Assembly (NCBI GenBank): GCA_002309635.1
Contig: DBXO01000011.1
Location: 91,787-155,786, forward strand
From: Ruminococcus flavefaciens
GTDB taxonomy: Bacteria > Bacillota > Clostridia > Oscillospirales > Ruminococcaceae
Length of the DNA: 64,000 bases
Direction: 5' to 3'
Numbering within the stretch: the stretch's first letter is position 1; each line of letters begins with the position of its first letter. The translations under genes were made by a program, and so were the position numbers. Shown here one piece after another: positions 1 through 8,736 of this stretch. The notes below the pieces were generated by a model. That model did not search any database. It had not been told where the DNA came from and saw nothing but the letters and a program-made list of their open reading frames with translations.

Positions 1-1030
1 GCAGGGTAACATGGCTCTCGTCCACGATGAGGAGGAAATCCTCAGGGAAATGGTCCATGAGAGTCAGGGGCGTACTGCCCGCAGGACGTCCCGCAAGAAC
101 GCGGGAATAGTTCTCGACGCCGCTGCAATAGCCCACCTCTTTCAGCATTTCCATGTCGTAGTGGGTCCTCTGCTCGATACGCTGAGCTTCTATGAGCTTG
201 TTGTTCTGCTGAAAGTAGTCGATGCGCTCTGCAAGCTCGCGGTCTATCTCCCTGAGAGCCGATTCAAGCTTGTCGTCTCCCACAACATAGTGAGAGGCAG
301 GAAATATCGCCGCATGGGATACTACAGCCTTTATCTCTCCCGTGATAACGTTTATCTCAGATATGCGGTCTATCTCGTCGCCGAAATATTCAACTCTTAC
401 TGCCGTATCCGTTGACATTGCGGGGAATATCTCCACAACATCTCCCCTGACGCGGAACCTGTTACGCTCAAAAGCGATATCGTTGCGCTCGTAGCGTATT
501 TTTACAAGCTCTGCGATAAGCTGGTCACGGGGCTTTTCCGCCCCCTGACGTATGGAAACGCACATGGAACGGTACTCCTCAGGGCTTCCGAGGGAGTAAA
601 TGCATGAAACACTGGCAACGATGATAACGTCGCGGCGCTCAGCAAGAGCCGTGGTGGCAGAATGGCGGAGCTTGTCTATCTCGTCGTTTATTGAGGAGTC
701 CTTTTCGATATAGCTGTCTGTGCTTGGCACGTAGGCTTCGGGCTGATAGTAGTCGTAGTAGGATACGAAATACTCTACCGCATTTTCGGGGAAGAACTCG
801 CGGAACTCCGAACAGAGCTGCGCCGCAAGTATCTTATTGTGGGCGAGTACGAGAGTGGGCTTGTTAACACGGGCAATGACGTTTGCCATGGTAAATGTCT
901 TGCCCGAGCCCGTAACACCAAGGAGTATCTGCTCCTTTCTGCCTGACTGTATGCCGCTTACCAGCTTGTCTATAGCCTGCGGCTGGTCGCCTGCGGGAGC
1001 GTATTCTGAGCATAGCTTGAAGTGATCCAT
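1..1030 (-). CDS. uvrB: UvrABC excinuclease subunit B (UvrB), 3' end outside window
   Basis: N-terminal 343 codons of UvrB, the helicase-like subunit that verifies DNA damage and positions UvrC cuts in nucleotide excision repair. The translation has the Walker A segment GVTGSGKTFTMANV near residue 38, then LAHNKILAAQL, the YYDYYQPEAYVP beta-hairpin signature near residue 90, and LIVDESHVT (DEAD-like box) at the cut edge. The ATG at 1030 follows GAAAGGCGG at good spacing. The frame runs off the left border, so the C-terminal helicase half and UvrC-binding helix are not visible. It lies downstream of carB behind a hairpin, so it may be only partly co-transcribed with the pyr genes. Confidence 0.96.
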   Translation of the reverse strand, partial: MDHFKLCSEYAPAGDQPQAIDKLVSGIQSGRKEQILLGVTGSGKTFTMANVIARVNKPTLVLAHNKILAAQLCSEFREFFPENAVEYFVSYYDYYQPEAYVPSTDSYIEKDSSINDEIDKLRHSATTALAERRDVIIVASVSCIYSLGSPEEYRSMCVSIRQGAEKPRDQLIAELVKIRYERNDIAFERNRFRVRGDVVEIFPAMSTDTAVRVEYFGDEIDRISEINVITGEIKAVVSHAAIFPASHYVVGDDKLESALREIDRELAERIDYFQQNNKLIEAQRIEQRTHYDMEMLKEVGYCSGVENYSRVLAGRPAGSTPLTLMDHFPEDFLLIVDESHVTL

Positions 1031-1073
1031 AATACCGCCTTTCTCAGTTGAGATTTATTTATAAATACAACAC

Positions 1074-1092
1074 GGGCGGCGAAACGCCGCCC
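1074..1092 (-). terminator. GC-rich hairpin between carB and uvrB
   Basis: GGGCGGCG and CGCCGCCC arms around a 3-base loop, nine bases past the carB stop. No clean T run follows on the minus strand (GTGTTGTATTT), so it may be a weak terminator or a processing site. Confidence 0.5.
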
Positions 1093-1100
1093 CTGCAGGT

Positions 1101-4100
1101 TTATATCTTGGTTATATCAACTAATTCCACATCATTGATGGTTCTGCCAGATTCGAGCACCTTTACCAGCGATTTCGCCGTATCTACAGCAGTAAGGCTG
1201 CAAATAGAGCGCTCTATGGACTTTCTCCTCATCTTGACGCTGTCGCGCTCGGGAAGTCTTCCCTTCGCGGAAGTGGAGATAACATAGTGTATCTTGCCGC
1301 TGTCAAGAAGAGTTTCAACATTTGGCGTACCGTCGGATATCTTGCGGACAAGATTTGCCGCAATCATGTTCCTGTGAAGAACGCTCTGGGTACCCGAGGT
1401 AGCATAAAGCTCAAAGCCCATCTGCTCGAATTTGTCTGCAATGGGAAGTATCTCCCTCTTGTCGCTGTCGCGGACGGATATGAGGACTCCGCCCTCCCTC
1501 TTAAGGTCGAAGCCTGCGGCAATAAGTCCCTTGAGGAGCGCGTCCTCCAGGTTCCTGCCGATACCGAGGCACTCGCCTGTGGACTTCATTTCAGGTCCCA
1601 GCATGGTATCAACGTCTGTAAGCTTCTCGAATGAGAATACAGGGACCTTGACAGCAACATAGTCGCCTGCCGGATAAAGTCCGCTCTCATAGCCCATATC
1701 CCTGAGCTTGGCGCCGAACATTATCTTTGTGGCGATATCCACCATAGGTATGCCCGTTACCTTGCTGATATAAGGAACAGTTCTTGAAGAACGGGGATTT
1801 ACCTCGATAACGAATACCTCATGATTGTATACGACATACTGTATATTCACAAGTCCGATAACATTGAGCTCCTTTGCGAGGAGTCTTGTGTACTCAACGA
1901 TTATGCGCTTGATACGGTCGGAAAGGTGCTGTGCGGGGTAGATAGAGATAGAGTCGCCCGAGTGAACGCCTGCACGCTCGATATGCTCCATGATTCCGGG
2001 GATAAGGAAGTCCTCGCCGTCGCAGATAGCGTCTACTTCGACCTCTGTACCCATCATGTACTTGTCGATAAGAACGGGGTTCTCTATATTATGGCTCATG
2101 ATGATGCCCATATACTCATTTACGTCTGCGTCGGAGTGTGCAATTATCATGTTCTGTCCGCCGAGAACATATGACGGACGGAGAAGCACGGGATAGCCAA
2201 GGTCGTTGGCAGCTACAAGAGCTTCCTCGGTATTCATTACAGTATGTCCCGCAGGACGGGGTATGCCGCACTTTTCAAGGACCTCGTCAAAGCGCTCTCT
2301 GTCCTCGGCAGCGTCTATCATGTCAGCGGAGGTTCCGAGTATGCGAACACCCATATCAGACAGATAGCGTGTAAGCTTGATAGCAGTCTGACCGCCGAAC
2401 TGTACAACAACGCCGTAGGGCTGCTCTGTTTCTATTATAGACTGAACGTCTTCCTTTGTGAGGGGGTCGAAGTACAGACGGTCGCCTGTATCGAAATCGG
2501 TTGAAACGGTCTCGGGGTTGTTGTTGCAGATAACAGCCTCGTAGCCAAGCTCCTTAAGCGTCCATACACAGTGTACTGAGCAGTAGTCGAACTCTATGCC
2601 CTGTCCGATACGGATAGGACCCGAACCGAATACGATGACCTTCTTTTTGCCCTTGTCTGTGCGCTCGATGAACTGCTTTGCCTCGTTCTCCTCGTCGAAT
2701 GTGGAGTAGAAGTAAGGGGTCTCAGCCTTGAACTCGCCTGCGCAGGTATCGACCATCTTGTACACGGCGCTCCTGTGCTTGGGGCACTTCTGTCCCGATA
2801 TGCGCTCGATAGTGCTGTCAAGGTAGCCGTACTGCTTTGCGATATCGTACTTTTCCTCTGTGAGTTCGCCTTCTGCCAGCCATTTTTCAAGCTCAACAAG
2901 GTTGAGTAGCTTGTACAGGAACCAGTTGTCTATCATGGTTATCTCGTGTATCTCCTCGGGAGTTATACCGCGTTTGAGAGCTTCAAATACGCAGAAGGAG
3001 CGCTCGTCGTCGATAACGTGGAGCTTCTCGCGTATCTCCTCAGTGGAGAGCTTTGCAAGCTTTTTCAGGTTCATGGAGTCCATGCCAAGCTCTATGGAGC
3101 GGACTGCCTTCATCATAGCCTGCTCGAAGCTGGTACCTATGGCCATGACCTCACCGGTAGCCTTCATCTGAGTGCCGAGGGTGCGCTTTGCGTATACGAA
3201 CTTATCAAATGCCCATTTCGGGAACTTTATTACCACATAGTCAAGTGCAGGCTCAAAGCAGGCATAGGTCTTGCCTGTTACCTGATTGATTATCTCGTCG
3301 AGAGTATAGCCGATGGCTATCTTTGCGGCAGTCTTTGCGATAGGATAGCCCGTAGCCTTTGAAGCAAGTGCGGAAGAACGTGAAACTCTGGGGTTTACCT
3401 CGATAACTGCATACTTGAAGCTTGTGGGGTGAAGTGCGAACTGGCAGTTGCAGCCGCCTTCGACCTTCAGCTCCTTGATGATATTGATAGCCGCTGTACG
3501 GAGCATCTGATACTCCCTGTCGCTGAGAGTAACGGCAGGCGCAATAACGATGCTGTCGCCTGTATGAACGCCTACAGGGTCGAAGTTCTCCATAGAGCAC
3601 ACTGTGATAACGTTGCCCTTTGCGTCACGGATAACTTCAAATTCTATCTCCTTCCAGCCGCTTATGCACTTTTCAACAAGTATCTGAGTGATAGGCGAAA
3701 GACGGAGACCGTTCGTTGCGATGTCGCGGAGCTCCGCTTCATTCTGGGCGATACCGCCGCCTGTTCCGCCAAGCGTGAATGCGGGACGGACTATAACGGG
3801 ATAATGTATCACCTGTGCGAAGTCTACCGCGTCCTCAACGTTCTCAACTACCTTTGAGGGGATAACGGGCTCGCCTATCTTTTCCATAGTATCCTTGAAA
3901 GCCTGTCTGTCCTCTGCCTTGTGGATAGTCTCGGGATCTGCACCGAGGAGCTTTACATTGTGGCTTTCCAGGAAGCCTTCCTCCGCAAGCTGCATTGACA
4001 GGGTAAGTCCTGTCTGTCCGCCGAGGGTTGACAGCAGGCTGTCAGGCTTTTCCATTTCTATTATCCTCTTGACAACGTCAAGTGTAAGGGGTTCGATGTA

Positions 4101-4292
4101 GACCTTGTCAGCCATTGCCTTGTCGGTCATGATCGTGGCAGGGTTTGAGTTCACCAGGACTACTTCAAGCCCCTCCTGCTTTAATGCACGGCAGGCCTGA
4201 GTGCCTGCGTAGTCAAATTCGGCTGCCTGTCCGATAACTATAGGGCCCGAGCCGATAACGAGTACTTTCTTTATATCACTTCTGAGTGGCAT
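1101..4292 (-). CDS. carB: Carbamoyl-phosphate synthase large subunit
   Basis: Makes carbamoyl phosphate from bicarbonate, ammonia (from CarA) and two ATP, feeding pyrimidine and arginine synthesis. At 1063 residues it is family length. It has the duplicated architecture: KKVLVIGSGPIVIGQAAEFDYAG at the N-terminus, repeated as KKVIVFGSGPIRIGQGIEFDYCS mid-protein, each starting a pre-ATP-grasp/ATP-grasp half, and a C-terminal MGS-like allosteric domain. I chose ATG 4292 (MPLRSDIKK) because GGAGG lies 8 bases upstream; an in-frame TTG at 4307 overlaps that site. It follows carA in the pyr operon, with a 100-base spacer containing an inverted repeat. Expected to be controlled by PyrR attenuation from the operon leader. 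Confidence 0.97.
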   Translation of the reverse strand: MPLRSDIKKVLVIGSGPIVIGQAAEFDYAGTQACRALKQEGLEVVLVNSNPATIMTDKAMADKVYIEPLTLDVVKRIIEMEKPDSLLSTLGGQTGLTLSMQLAEEGFLESHNVKLLGADPETIHKAEDRQAFKDTMEKIGEPVIPSKVVENVEDAVDFAQVIHYPVIVRPAFTLGGTGGGIAQNEAELRDIATNGLRLSPITQILVEKCISGWKEIEFEVIRDAKGNVITVCSMENFDPVGVHTGDSIVIAPAVTLSDREYQMLRTAAINIIKELKVEGGCNCQFALHPTSFKYAVIEVNPRVSRSSALASKATGYPIAKTAAKIAIGYTLDEIINQVTGKTYACFEPALDYVVIKFPKWAFDKFVYAKRTLGTQMKATGEVMAIGTSFEQAMMKAVRSIELGMDSMNLKKLAKLSTEEIREKLHVIDDERSFCVFEALKRGITPEEIHEITMIDNWFLYKLLNLVELEKWLAEGELTEEKYDIAKQYGYLDSTIERISGQKCPKHRSAVYKMVDTCAGEFKAETPYFYSTFDEENEAKQFIERTDKGKKKVIVFGSGPIRIGQGIEFDYCSVHCVWTLKELGYEAVICNNNPETVSTDFDTGDRLYFDPLTKEDVQSIIETEQPYGVVVQFGGQTAIKLTRYLSDMGVRILGTSADMIDAAEDRERFDEVLEKCGIPRPAGHTVMNTEEALVAANDLGYPVLLRPSYVLGGQNMIIAHSDADVNEYMGIIMSHNIENPVLIDKYMMGTEVEVDAICDGEDFLIPGIMEHIERAGVHSGDSISIYPAQHLSDRIKRIIVEYTRLLAKELNVIGLVNIQYVVYNHEVFVIEVNPRSSRTVPYISKVTGIPMVDIATKIMFGAKLRDMGYESGLYPAGDYVAVKVPVFSFEKLTDVDTMLGPEMKSTGECLGIGRNLEDALLKGLIAAGFDLKREGGVLISVRDSDKREILPIADKFEQMGFELYATSGTQSVLHRNMIAANLVRKISDGTPNVETLLDSGKIHYVISTSAKGRLPERDSVKMRRKSIERSICSLTAVDTAKSLVKVLESGRTINDVELVDITKI

Positions 4293-4317
4293 ACTATTTA
4301 CCTCCAAATTAATTCAT

Positions 4318-4401
4318 AATGCATAATCGTGGTGTCCGCTTTGCGGACAGATTTCAAATCATATCAGCAAAGCTGATACAAATAATCATGGATTATGCAT
4401 T
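4318..4401. repeat. Foldback repeat in the carA-carB junction
   Basis: Perfect 11-base outer arms AATGCATAATC (4318-4328) and GATTATGCATT (4391-4401) enclose two small hairpins (GTCCGCTTTGCGGAC and TATCAGCAAAGCTGATA). The right arm contains the carA stop codon and encodes its last residues. It could be a small foldback insertion or an mRNA processing structure; no other copy is seen here. Confidence 0.6.
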
Positions 4402-5493
4402 CTGCATTGTTTTAACGAATTCGTCAAACAGATACGATGTATCCAGCGGACCGCCGTGTGCTTCGGGGTGGAACTGGACCGTTCTTGCGTTGACTGAGGT
4501 ATAGCGTATGCCCTCGCAGGTCTTGTCGTTTGCGTTTATATGAGATACACGGCCTACAGACGGGTCTATGCTGTCACCTACTACTGCATAGCCGTGATTC
4601 TGACTGGTAACGTAGGTGAGGCCGCTCTCCAGGTCGATAACAGGCTGGTTTGCGCCGCGGTGACCGTATTTCAGCTTCTCGGTCTTTCCGCCGTTGGCAA
4701 GCGCCATGAGCTGATGTCCGAGGCATATGCCGAATATCGGTATGCCAAGCTTCTGTATCTCCCTGATATTTCCGATTATTTCAACATTTTCCGCAGGGTC
4801 TCCGGGGCCGTTGGAGAACATGATGCCGTCGGGAGCAAGCTCCTTTATCTCTCCGGCAGTGGTATAGGCGGGAACTACAACGACCTCGCAGCCGCGCTTT
4901 AAAAGCTCCTGTCTGATATTGCGCTTGTATCCGAAATCGAAGAGTGCTACGCGGAGCTTCTTTTCACCGGGCTCATATGTGCGGGTCTCAGTGTTGGTAA
5001 CTGCCTTTACCGCGTCCTTTACAGTGAATGCGCGTACCTTTTCGAGGAGCTCGTCCCTCTTTGCGTAAACGTCCTCGGTGGTGATAACTCCGTTCATTAC
5101 GCCCACCTCACGGATAGTACGTGTAAGGCGGCGTGTGTCGATATTGTTGATACCGACGATGTTGTGCTCCTTCAGGAAATCATTGATATTGCCCTCGCTG
5201 CGGAAGTTTGAAGGCGAATTGCACCACTCGCGGACTATATAACCGTTCACGTATGACCTTGCCGACTCATTGTCCTCTGAGTTCACGCCGTAATTTCCGA
5301 TAAGCGGAAAGGTCTGCGTAACTATCTGTCCGTAGTAGCTCGGGTCGGTGAGAGTTTCCTGGTATCCTGTAACTCCCGTAGTGAATACGACTTCACCTAT
5401 TACCGTGCCCTTTGCACCGAAGCTCCTGCCCTCGAACACCTGTCCGTCGGCAAGCATAAGATAGGCTTTTTCACCCATGTTGAATAATGACAT
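4393..5493 (-). CDS. carA: Carbamoyl-phosphate synthase small (glutaminase) subunit
   Basis: Hydrolyses glutamine and channels ammonia to CarB. At 366 residues it is family length. It has the CPSase_sm N-domain (LADGQVFEGRSFGA, TTGVTGYQETLTDPSY) and a class I glutamine amidotransferase domain with the nucleophile elbow FGICLGHQLMAL and the catalytic HPEAHGGP near the C-terminus. ATG 5493 has AGGAGG nine bases upstream. The last codons lie inside the 11-base arm of the foldback repeat that continues toward carB. It is part of the pyrR-pyrC-pyrF-carA-carB unit. A 139-base spacer with a hairpin separates it from pyrF. Confidence 0.97.
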   Translation of the reverse strand: MSLFNMGEKAYLMLADGQVFEGRSFGAKGTVIGEVVFTTGVTGYQETLTDPSYYGQIVTQTFPLIGNYGVNSEDNESARSYVNGYIVREWCNSPSNFRSEGNINDFLKEHNIVGINNIDTRRLTRTIREVGVMNGVITTEDVYAKRDELLEKVRAFTVKDAVKAVTNTETRTYEPGEKKLRVALFDFGYKRNIRQELLKRGCEVVVVPAYTTAGEIKELAPDGIMFSNGPGDPAENVEIIGNIREIQKLGIPIFGICLGHQLMALANGGKTEKLKYGHRGANQPVIDLESGLTYVTSQNHGYAVVGDSIDPSVGRVSHINANDKTCEGIRYTSVNARTVQFHPEAHGGPLDTSYLFDEFVKTMQNA

Positions 5494-5604
5494 TGTATAA
5501 TTCCTCCTTCTATTCCTGTAGAGGTCGTATTATTGGTGTTTTTTGCTCTGTTCCACGCCATTGTGGAGAGAGCGTTTCAATGTTTGATTATATTTTCAGC
5601 GGCG

Positions 5605-5624
5605 GGACGCCTGGATCGGCGTCC
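5605..5624 (-). other. Hairpin in pyrF-carA spacer
   Basis: GGACGCC and GGCGTCC arms with a 6-base loop, nine bases beyond the pyrF stop and with no T run. It is more likely an RNA stability or processing hairpin than a strong terminator, since carA continues the pathway. Confidence 0.4.
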
Positions 5625-5632
5625 TCTAATGC

Positions 5633-6559
5633 TCACTTCAGGTTGATATACCGGCAGATATCCTCTCTCATACGGATAACTTCGCGGCGTGCTGCCTTTG
5701 CGAAATCCCGCTCGTCGCAGTTTTCTTTCTTATATGCACACATTACCGCACGTGAGGAGTTTACGATAGCTCCGAGACCGTTCTCGTCGAAACCGCCCTT
5801 CAGCCCCTCTGCTCCGCCGCCCTGTGCGCCGTATCCCGGTACAAGGAACATGGTGTGAGGAAGTCTCTTTCTCAGCTCTGTAAGCATTTCGGGGTAGGTA
5901 GCTCCCACAACTGCGCCCACTGCGGAGTAGCCGTACTTTCCGCGGGTATCCCCGCCCCACTTCTCGCACATGTCACCCATGCACTCGTATATTGTCCTGC
6001 CGTCTGCAAGCTTCATATCCTGAAGCTCTCCCGACGAGGGGTTGGATGTCTTCACAAGCACGAAAATGCCTTTGTCGCGTTCCTTGCAGACCTTCATGAG
6101 CGGTTCTATACCGTCTGTGCCGAGGTAGCCGTTAACTGTGAGTGCGTCTGCTCCGAATGGCTCTATATCGCTGTCTCCTACCTTTACTGTGCCGAGATGA
6201 GCGTTGGTGTAGGCCTCCATTGTAGCTCCGATATCGTTTCGCTTTGCATCGGTCATAACGAACATGCCGTTGAGCTTTGCATAGCGTATTGTCTTTTCAA
6301 GCGTCCTTATACCGTAGTGACCGTACATCTCGTAATATGCAGCCTGCGGCTTGATAGCAGGGACGATATCGTGTATCTCGTCGATTATCGCCTGATTGAA
6401 GTCAAATATAGCCTTTGCTGCTGCCTTGAGGGTCCAGCCGTCGCTGTCAAGATAACGGCGCTGTATAAAATCGGGAACGTACTCCAGCTTCGGGTCAAGT
6501 CCCACCACCGTAGGATTCTTAAGGTCGATTATCTTTTCAATAAGTCTGTCAAATGACAT
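5633..6559 (-). CDS. pyrF: Orotidine 5'-phosphate decarboxylase (type 2)
   Basis: Decarboxylates OMP to UMP, the last step of de novo UMP synthesis. At 308 residues it matches the longer subfamily (about 270-310 residues). TVVGLDPKLEYVP at the N-terminus binds substrate, and the catalytic lysine motif is VMTDAKRNDIGATMEAY, the DxKxxDI signature. LVPGYGAQGGG followed by IVNSSRAVM forms the phosphate-binding end. It starts 17 bases downstream of the pyrC stop in the same operon. Confidence 0.96.
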   Translation of the reverse strand: MSFDRLIEKIIDLKNPTVVGLDPKLEYVPDFIQRRYLDSDGWTLKAAAKAIFDFNQAIIDEIHDIVPAIKPQAAYYEMYGHYGIRTLEKTIRYAKLNGMFVMTDAKRNDIGATMEAYTNAHLGTVKVGDSDIEPFGADALTVNGYLGTDGIEPLMKVCKERDKGIFVLVKTSNPSSGELQDMKLADGRTIYECMGDMCEKWGGDTRGKYGYSAVGAVVGATYPEMLTELRKRLPHTMFLVPGYGAQGGGAEGLKGGFDENGLGAIVNSSRAVMCAYKKENCDERDFAKAARREVIRMREDICRYINLK

Positions 6560-6576
6560 TTCTTTTCCTCCTTATA

Positions 6577-7845
6577 TCATAATTCGTTGTATCTTATCTC
6601 GCCCTTTGATATTGTGACGAGAGGCCTTCCTGTGAGCTCCATGCCCTTGAATACCGTATTCTTCGACTTTGAATGCAGCTTTCCGGGCTCTACCGTCCAT
6701 TTTCTGTTTATGTCCGCGATAACGAGGTCCGCTGTGCTGCCCTCTTTTATGGCGGGTATGTCAAGTCCCAGTATCTTACGGGGATTCACGCACATGAGCT
6801 CCACCACCTTATGCAGGTCTGTCTCGCCTGTGTGATATAGAGCTGTGAGCGTAGCCGCAAGTGATGTTTCAAGTCCCACTACGCCGTTTGGAGCCTTTTC
6901 AAAGTCTGCCTTTTCCGCAGCTGCGTGGGGAGCGTGGTCTGTGATGATACAATCTATTGTACCGTCCTTGATTGCTTCGATTATAGCCTTTACGTCATTC
7001 TGAGTCCTCAGGGGCGGATTCATGCGGTAATCCGCGTCGCGATTCTCCAGAAGCTTATCCGTCAGCATGAAATAATGAGGAGCTGTCTCGCAGGTGACCT
7101 TTACGCCCCTTGACTTGGCAAAGCGTATCATGGCAGCGCTGCCCTCAGTGGAAACGTGGCATATATGTATCCTTGCGTCCACCGACGAGGCAAGTATCAT
7201 CTCTCTTGCGGTTATATAATCCTCGGAGGCTCTGTCCATGCCCTTTACGCCAAGCTTTTCCGATGTCTCGCCCTTGTTCATTATACCGCCGTTTATTATG
7301 CTCAGGTCCTCGCAGTGTGAAGCAACGAGAAGTCCGTTCTCTTTGGAAAGTTCAAGTGCTTTTCTCATATTCTCGGCATTCTCAACAGGTCTGCCGTCAT
7401 CGGATATGCATATGCAGCCTGCCTCCTTGAGTGCCTCATAGTCGCAGAGGCCGTTTCCGCTCATGCCGCCTGTTATGCAGCCTACGGGGTAAACGTCAAC
7501 TCCCGTACCCTTTGCCTTGTCGATGATGTAGCGGATAGTTTCGGGATTATCGCATGTGGGCTTCGTGTTCGGCATCGCAAGGACTCCCGTAACTCCTCCT
7601 GCAAGAGCCGCCGAGCAGCCTGTAAGTACGTCCTCTTTATGGGTGAAGCCCGGGTCCCGGAGATGTACGTGCATATCGAACAGGGACGGCATAAGGACAA
7701 GTCCCGTTCCGTCAATGACCGTGTCTGCCGCTTCTGTGATATTACTGCCGAGCTTTTCGATTTTTCCGTTGTTTATGAATACGTCTGCTGTTATATCCGT
7801 AACGTTATCGACTGCACGGATATTCTTTATCAGGATAGATGCCAT
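6577..7845 (-). CDS. pyrC: Dihydroorotase
   Basis: Cyclises carbamoyl aspartate to dihydroorotate. At 422 residues it is an amidohydrolase of the long (class I, PyrC/AllB-like) type. The zinc-binding DMHVHLRDPGFTHKED is near residue 60, further ligands are in ICHVSTEGS, and the catalytic aspartate is in CIITDHAPHA. ARTS-like substrate residues are seen in NPPLRTQND. It follows pyrR by 31 bases. Dihydroorotate dehydrogenase and aspartate transcarbamoylase are not in this window. Confidence 0.96.
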   Translation of the reverse strand: MASILIKNIRAVDNVTDITADVFINNGKIEKLGSNITEAADTVIDGTGLVLMPSLFDMHVHLRDPGFTHKEDVLTGCSAALAGGVTGVLAMPNTKPTCDNPETIRYIIDKAKGTGVDVYPVGCITGGMSGNGLCDYEALKEAGCICISDDGRPVENAENMRKALELSKENGLLVASHCEDLSIINGGIMNKGETSEKLGVKGMDRASEDYITAREMILASSVDARIHICHVSTEGSAAMIRFAKSRGVKVTCETAPHYFMLTDKLLENRDADYRMNPPLRTQNDVKAIIEAIKDGTIDCIITDHAPHAAAEKADFEKAPNGVVGLETSLAATLTALYHTGETDLHKVVELMCVNPRKILGLDIPAIKEGSTADLVIADINRKWTVEPGKLHSKSKNTVFKGMELTGRPLVTISKGEIRYNEL

Positions 7846-7876
7846 AGATTCCTCGCTTTCTGTTGGTAAGTATATT

Positions 7877-8398
7877 TCAGTATATCGCTACTCCGTCGCT
7901 GCCGTCTATTTCCTCAACGGAAACTCTCACGACCTCACTGTGTGAGGTGGGAAGATTCTTGCCAACGTAATCGGCACGTATCGGCAGCTCCCTGTGGCCG
8001 CGGTCTATAAGCACCGCAAGCTGTATTGAGCGCGGCCTGCCCCGCTTGATAAGCGCGTCTATGGCAGCGCGGGAGCTTCTTCCCGTAAATATAACGTCGT
8101 CAACGATGACGATATTCTTGTCGGTGATATCAAAGGGTATCTCCGTCCGCTCGTTATCCCCTGCCGGTTTGCTGTCATCGCGGTAGGGAGTTATGTCCAG
8201 CGAACCAAAGGGAACGGTATTCTTTTCAAGCTCCGAGAGCTTTGCGGCGATACGCCTTCCGATAGGTACTCCTCTTGAAAGGATACCGACTATGCAGAGA
8301 TCCTCAGTGCCTTTATTGCGCTCGATTATCTCGTAGGAGATACGGGCGATAGCTCGCTGTACAGCCTTATCGTCCATTATCACACGCTTTGACTCCAT
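7877..8398 (-). CDS. pyrR: PyrR attenuation regulator / uracil phosphoribosyltransferase
   Basis: Bifunctional protein. It binds the pyr mRNA leader in response to UMP and promotes termination, and it has weak UPRTase activity. The PRPP-binding motif IVIVDDVIFTGRSSRAA is intact, and GILSRGVPIGRRIA and PTSHSEVVRVSVEEIDG are family-typical. An upstream in-frame ATG at 8449 would lie inside the attenuator hairpin. I therefore start at ATG 8398 (MESKRV), which has AAAGGAG at 8 bases and gives 173 residues, close to B. subtilis PyrR. First gene of the operon it controls. Confidence 0.96.
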   Translation of the reverse strand: MESKRVIMDDKAVQRAIARISYEIIERNKGTEDLCIVGILSRGVPIGRRIAAKLSELEKNTVPFGSLDITPYRDDSKPAGDNERTEIPFDITDKNIVIVDDVIFTGRSSRAAIDALIKRGRPRSIQLAVLIDRGHRELPIRADYVGKNLPTSHSEVVRVSVEEIDGSDGVAIY

Positions 8399-8419
8399 AC
8401 ACTGTCTCCTTTCAGCAAC

Positions 8420-8449
8420 AAAAAATGCTCCCCGCATGGCAGGGAGCAT
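8420..8449 (-). terminator. pyr operon attenuator terminator
   Basis: On the minus strand ATGCTCCC and GGGAGCAT arms are followed by TTTTTTG, just before the pyrR ribosome binding site. Its position, after a PyrR-binding sequence and before pyrR, fits the regulated terminator of the classical leader. Confidence 0.88.
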
Positions 8450-8499
8450 ACTTACAGTTATAGCTATGGTTATAGTTATATTCAGTATTTGCGAACGCG

Positions 8500-8521
8500 C
8501 CTTGCCGACCTCACGGGATCG
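8500..8521 (-). promoter_or_regulatory. PyrR-binding RNA element (anti-antiterminator)
   Basis: The minus-strand RNA reads GAUCCCGUGAGGUCGGCAAGG, close to the known PyrR recognition consensus (UCCNGNGAGGY...GCAAGG). It lies 30-50 bases after the pyr promoter and upstream of the attenuator. PyrR-UMP binding should favour this hairpin and therefore termination. Confidence 0.85.
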
Positions 8522-8551
8522 AATTAAAGGGTAGTTTCAATTAACAGAAAT

Positions 8552-8580
8552 ATTATATCACATTATGTTTCTCTTGTCCA
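8552..8580 (-). promoter_or_regulatory. pyr operon promoter
   Basis: Minus strand TGGACA, 17 bases, TATAAT. It gives a leader of roughly 145 bases before pyrR. Confidence 0.85.
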
Positions 8581-8678
8581 GTGATTTCAGTAATATTATT
8601 ATTTATTTACAAAAAGCCGCTCCTAAAGCTGCCGCTGATTGTAGGGCATTTCGGTATATGAAAAATTTTCTCAGACTA

Positions 8679-8707
8679 TTGGAATTTACAAGAAAACGTG
8701 GTATAAT
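8679..8707 (+). promoter_or_regulatory. trmB promoter
   Basis: TTGGAA, 17 bases, TATAAT, about 30 bases before the trmB start. Divergent from the pyr promoter. The bases between the two promoters show nothing further. Confidence 0.75.
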
Positions 8708-8736
8708 TATTATCAGTACGATCACGGAGGTAAAAA

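Noticed and set aside
5855..6556. 233-codon plus-strand frame
   Set aside because: Antisense shadow of pyrF; the pyrF motifs on the other strand are unambiguous.
8399..8449. Upstream pyrR start giving 190 residues
   Set aside because: The ATG is inside the attenuator stem; the later ATG has an AAAGGAG site and gives the usual length.
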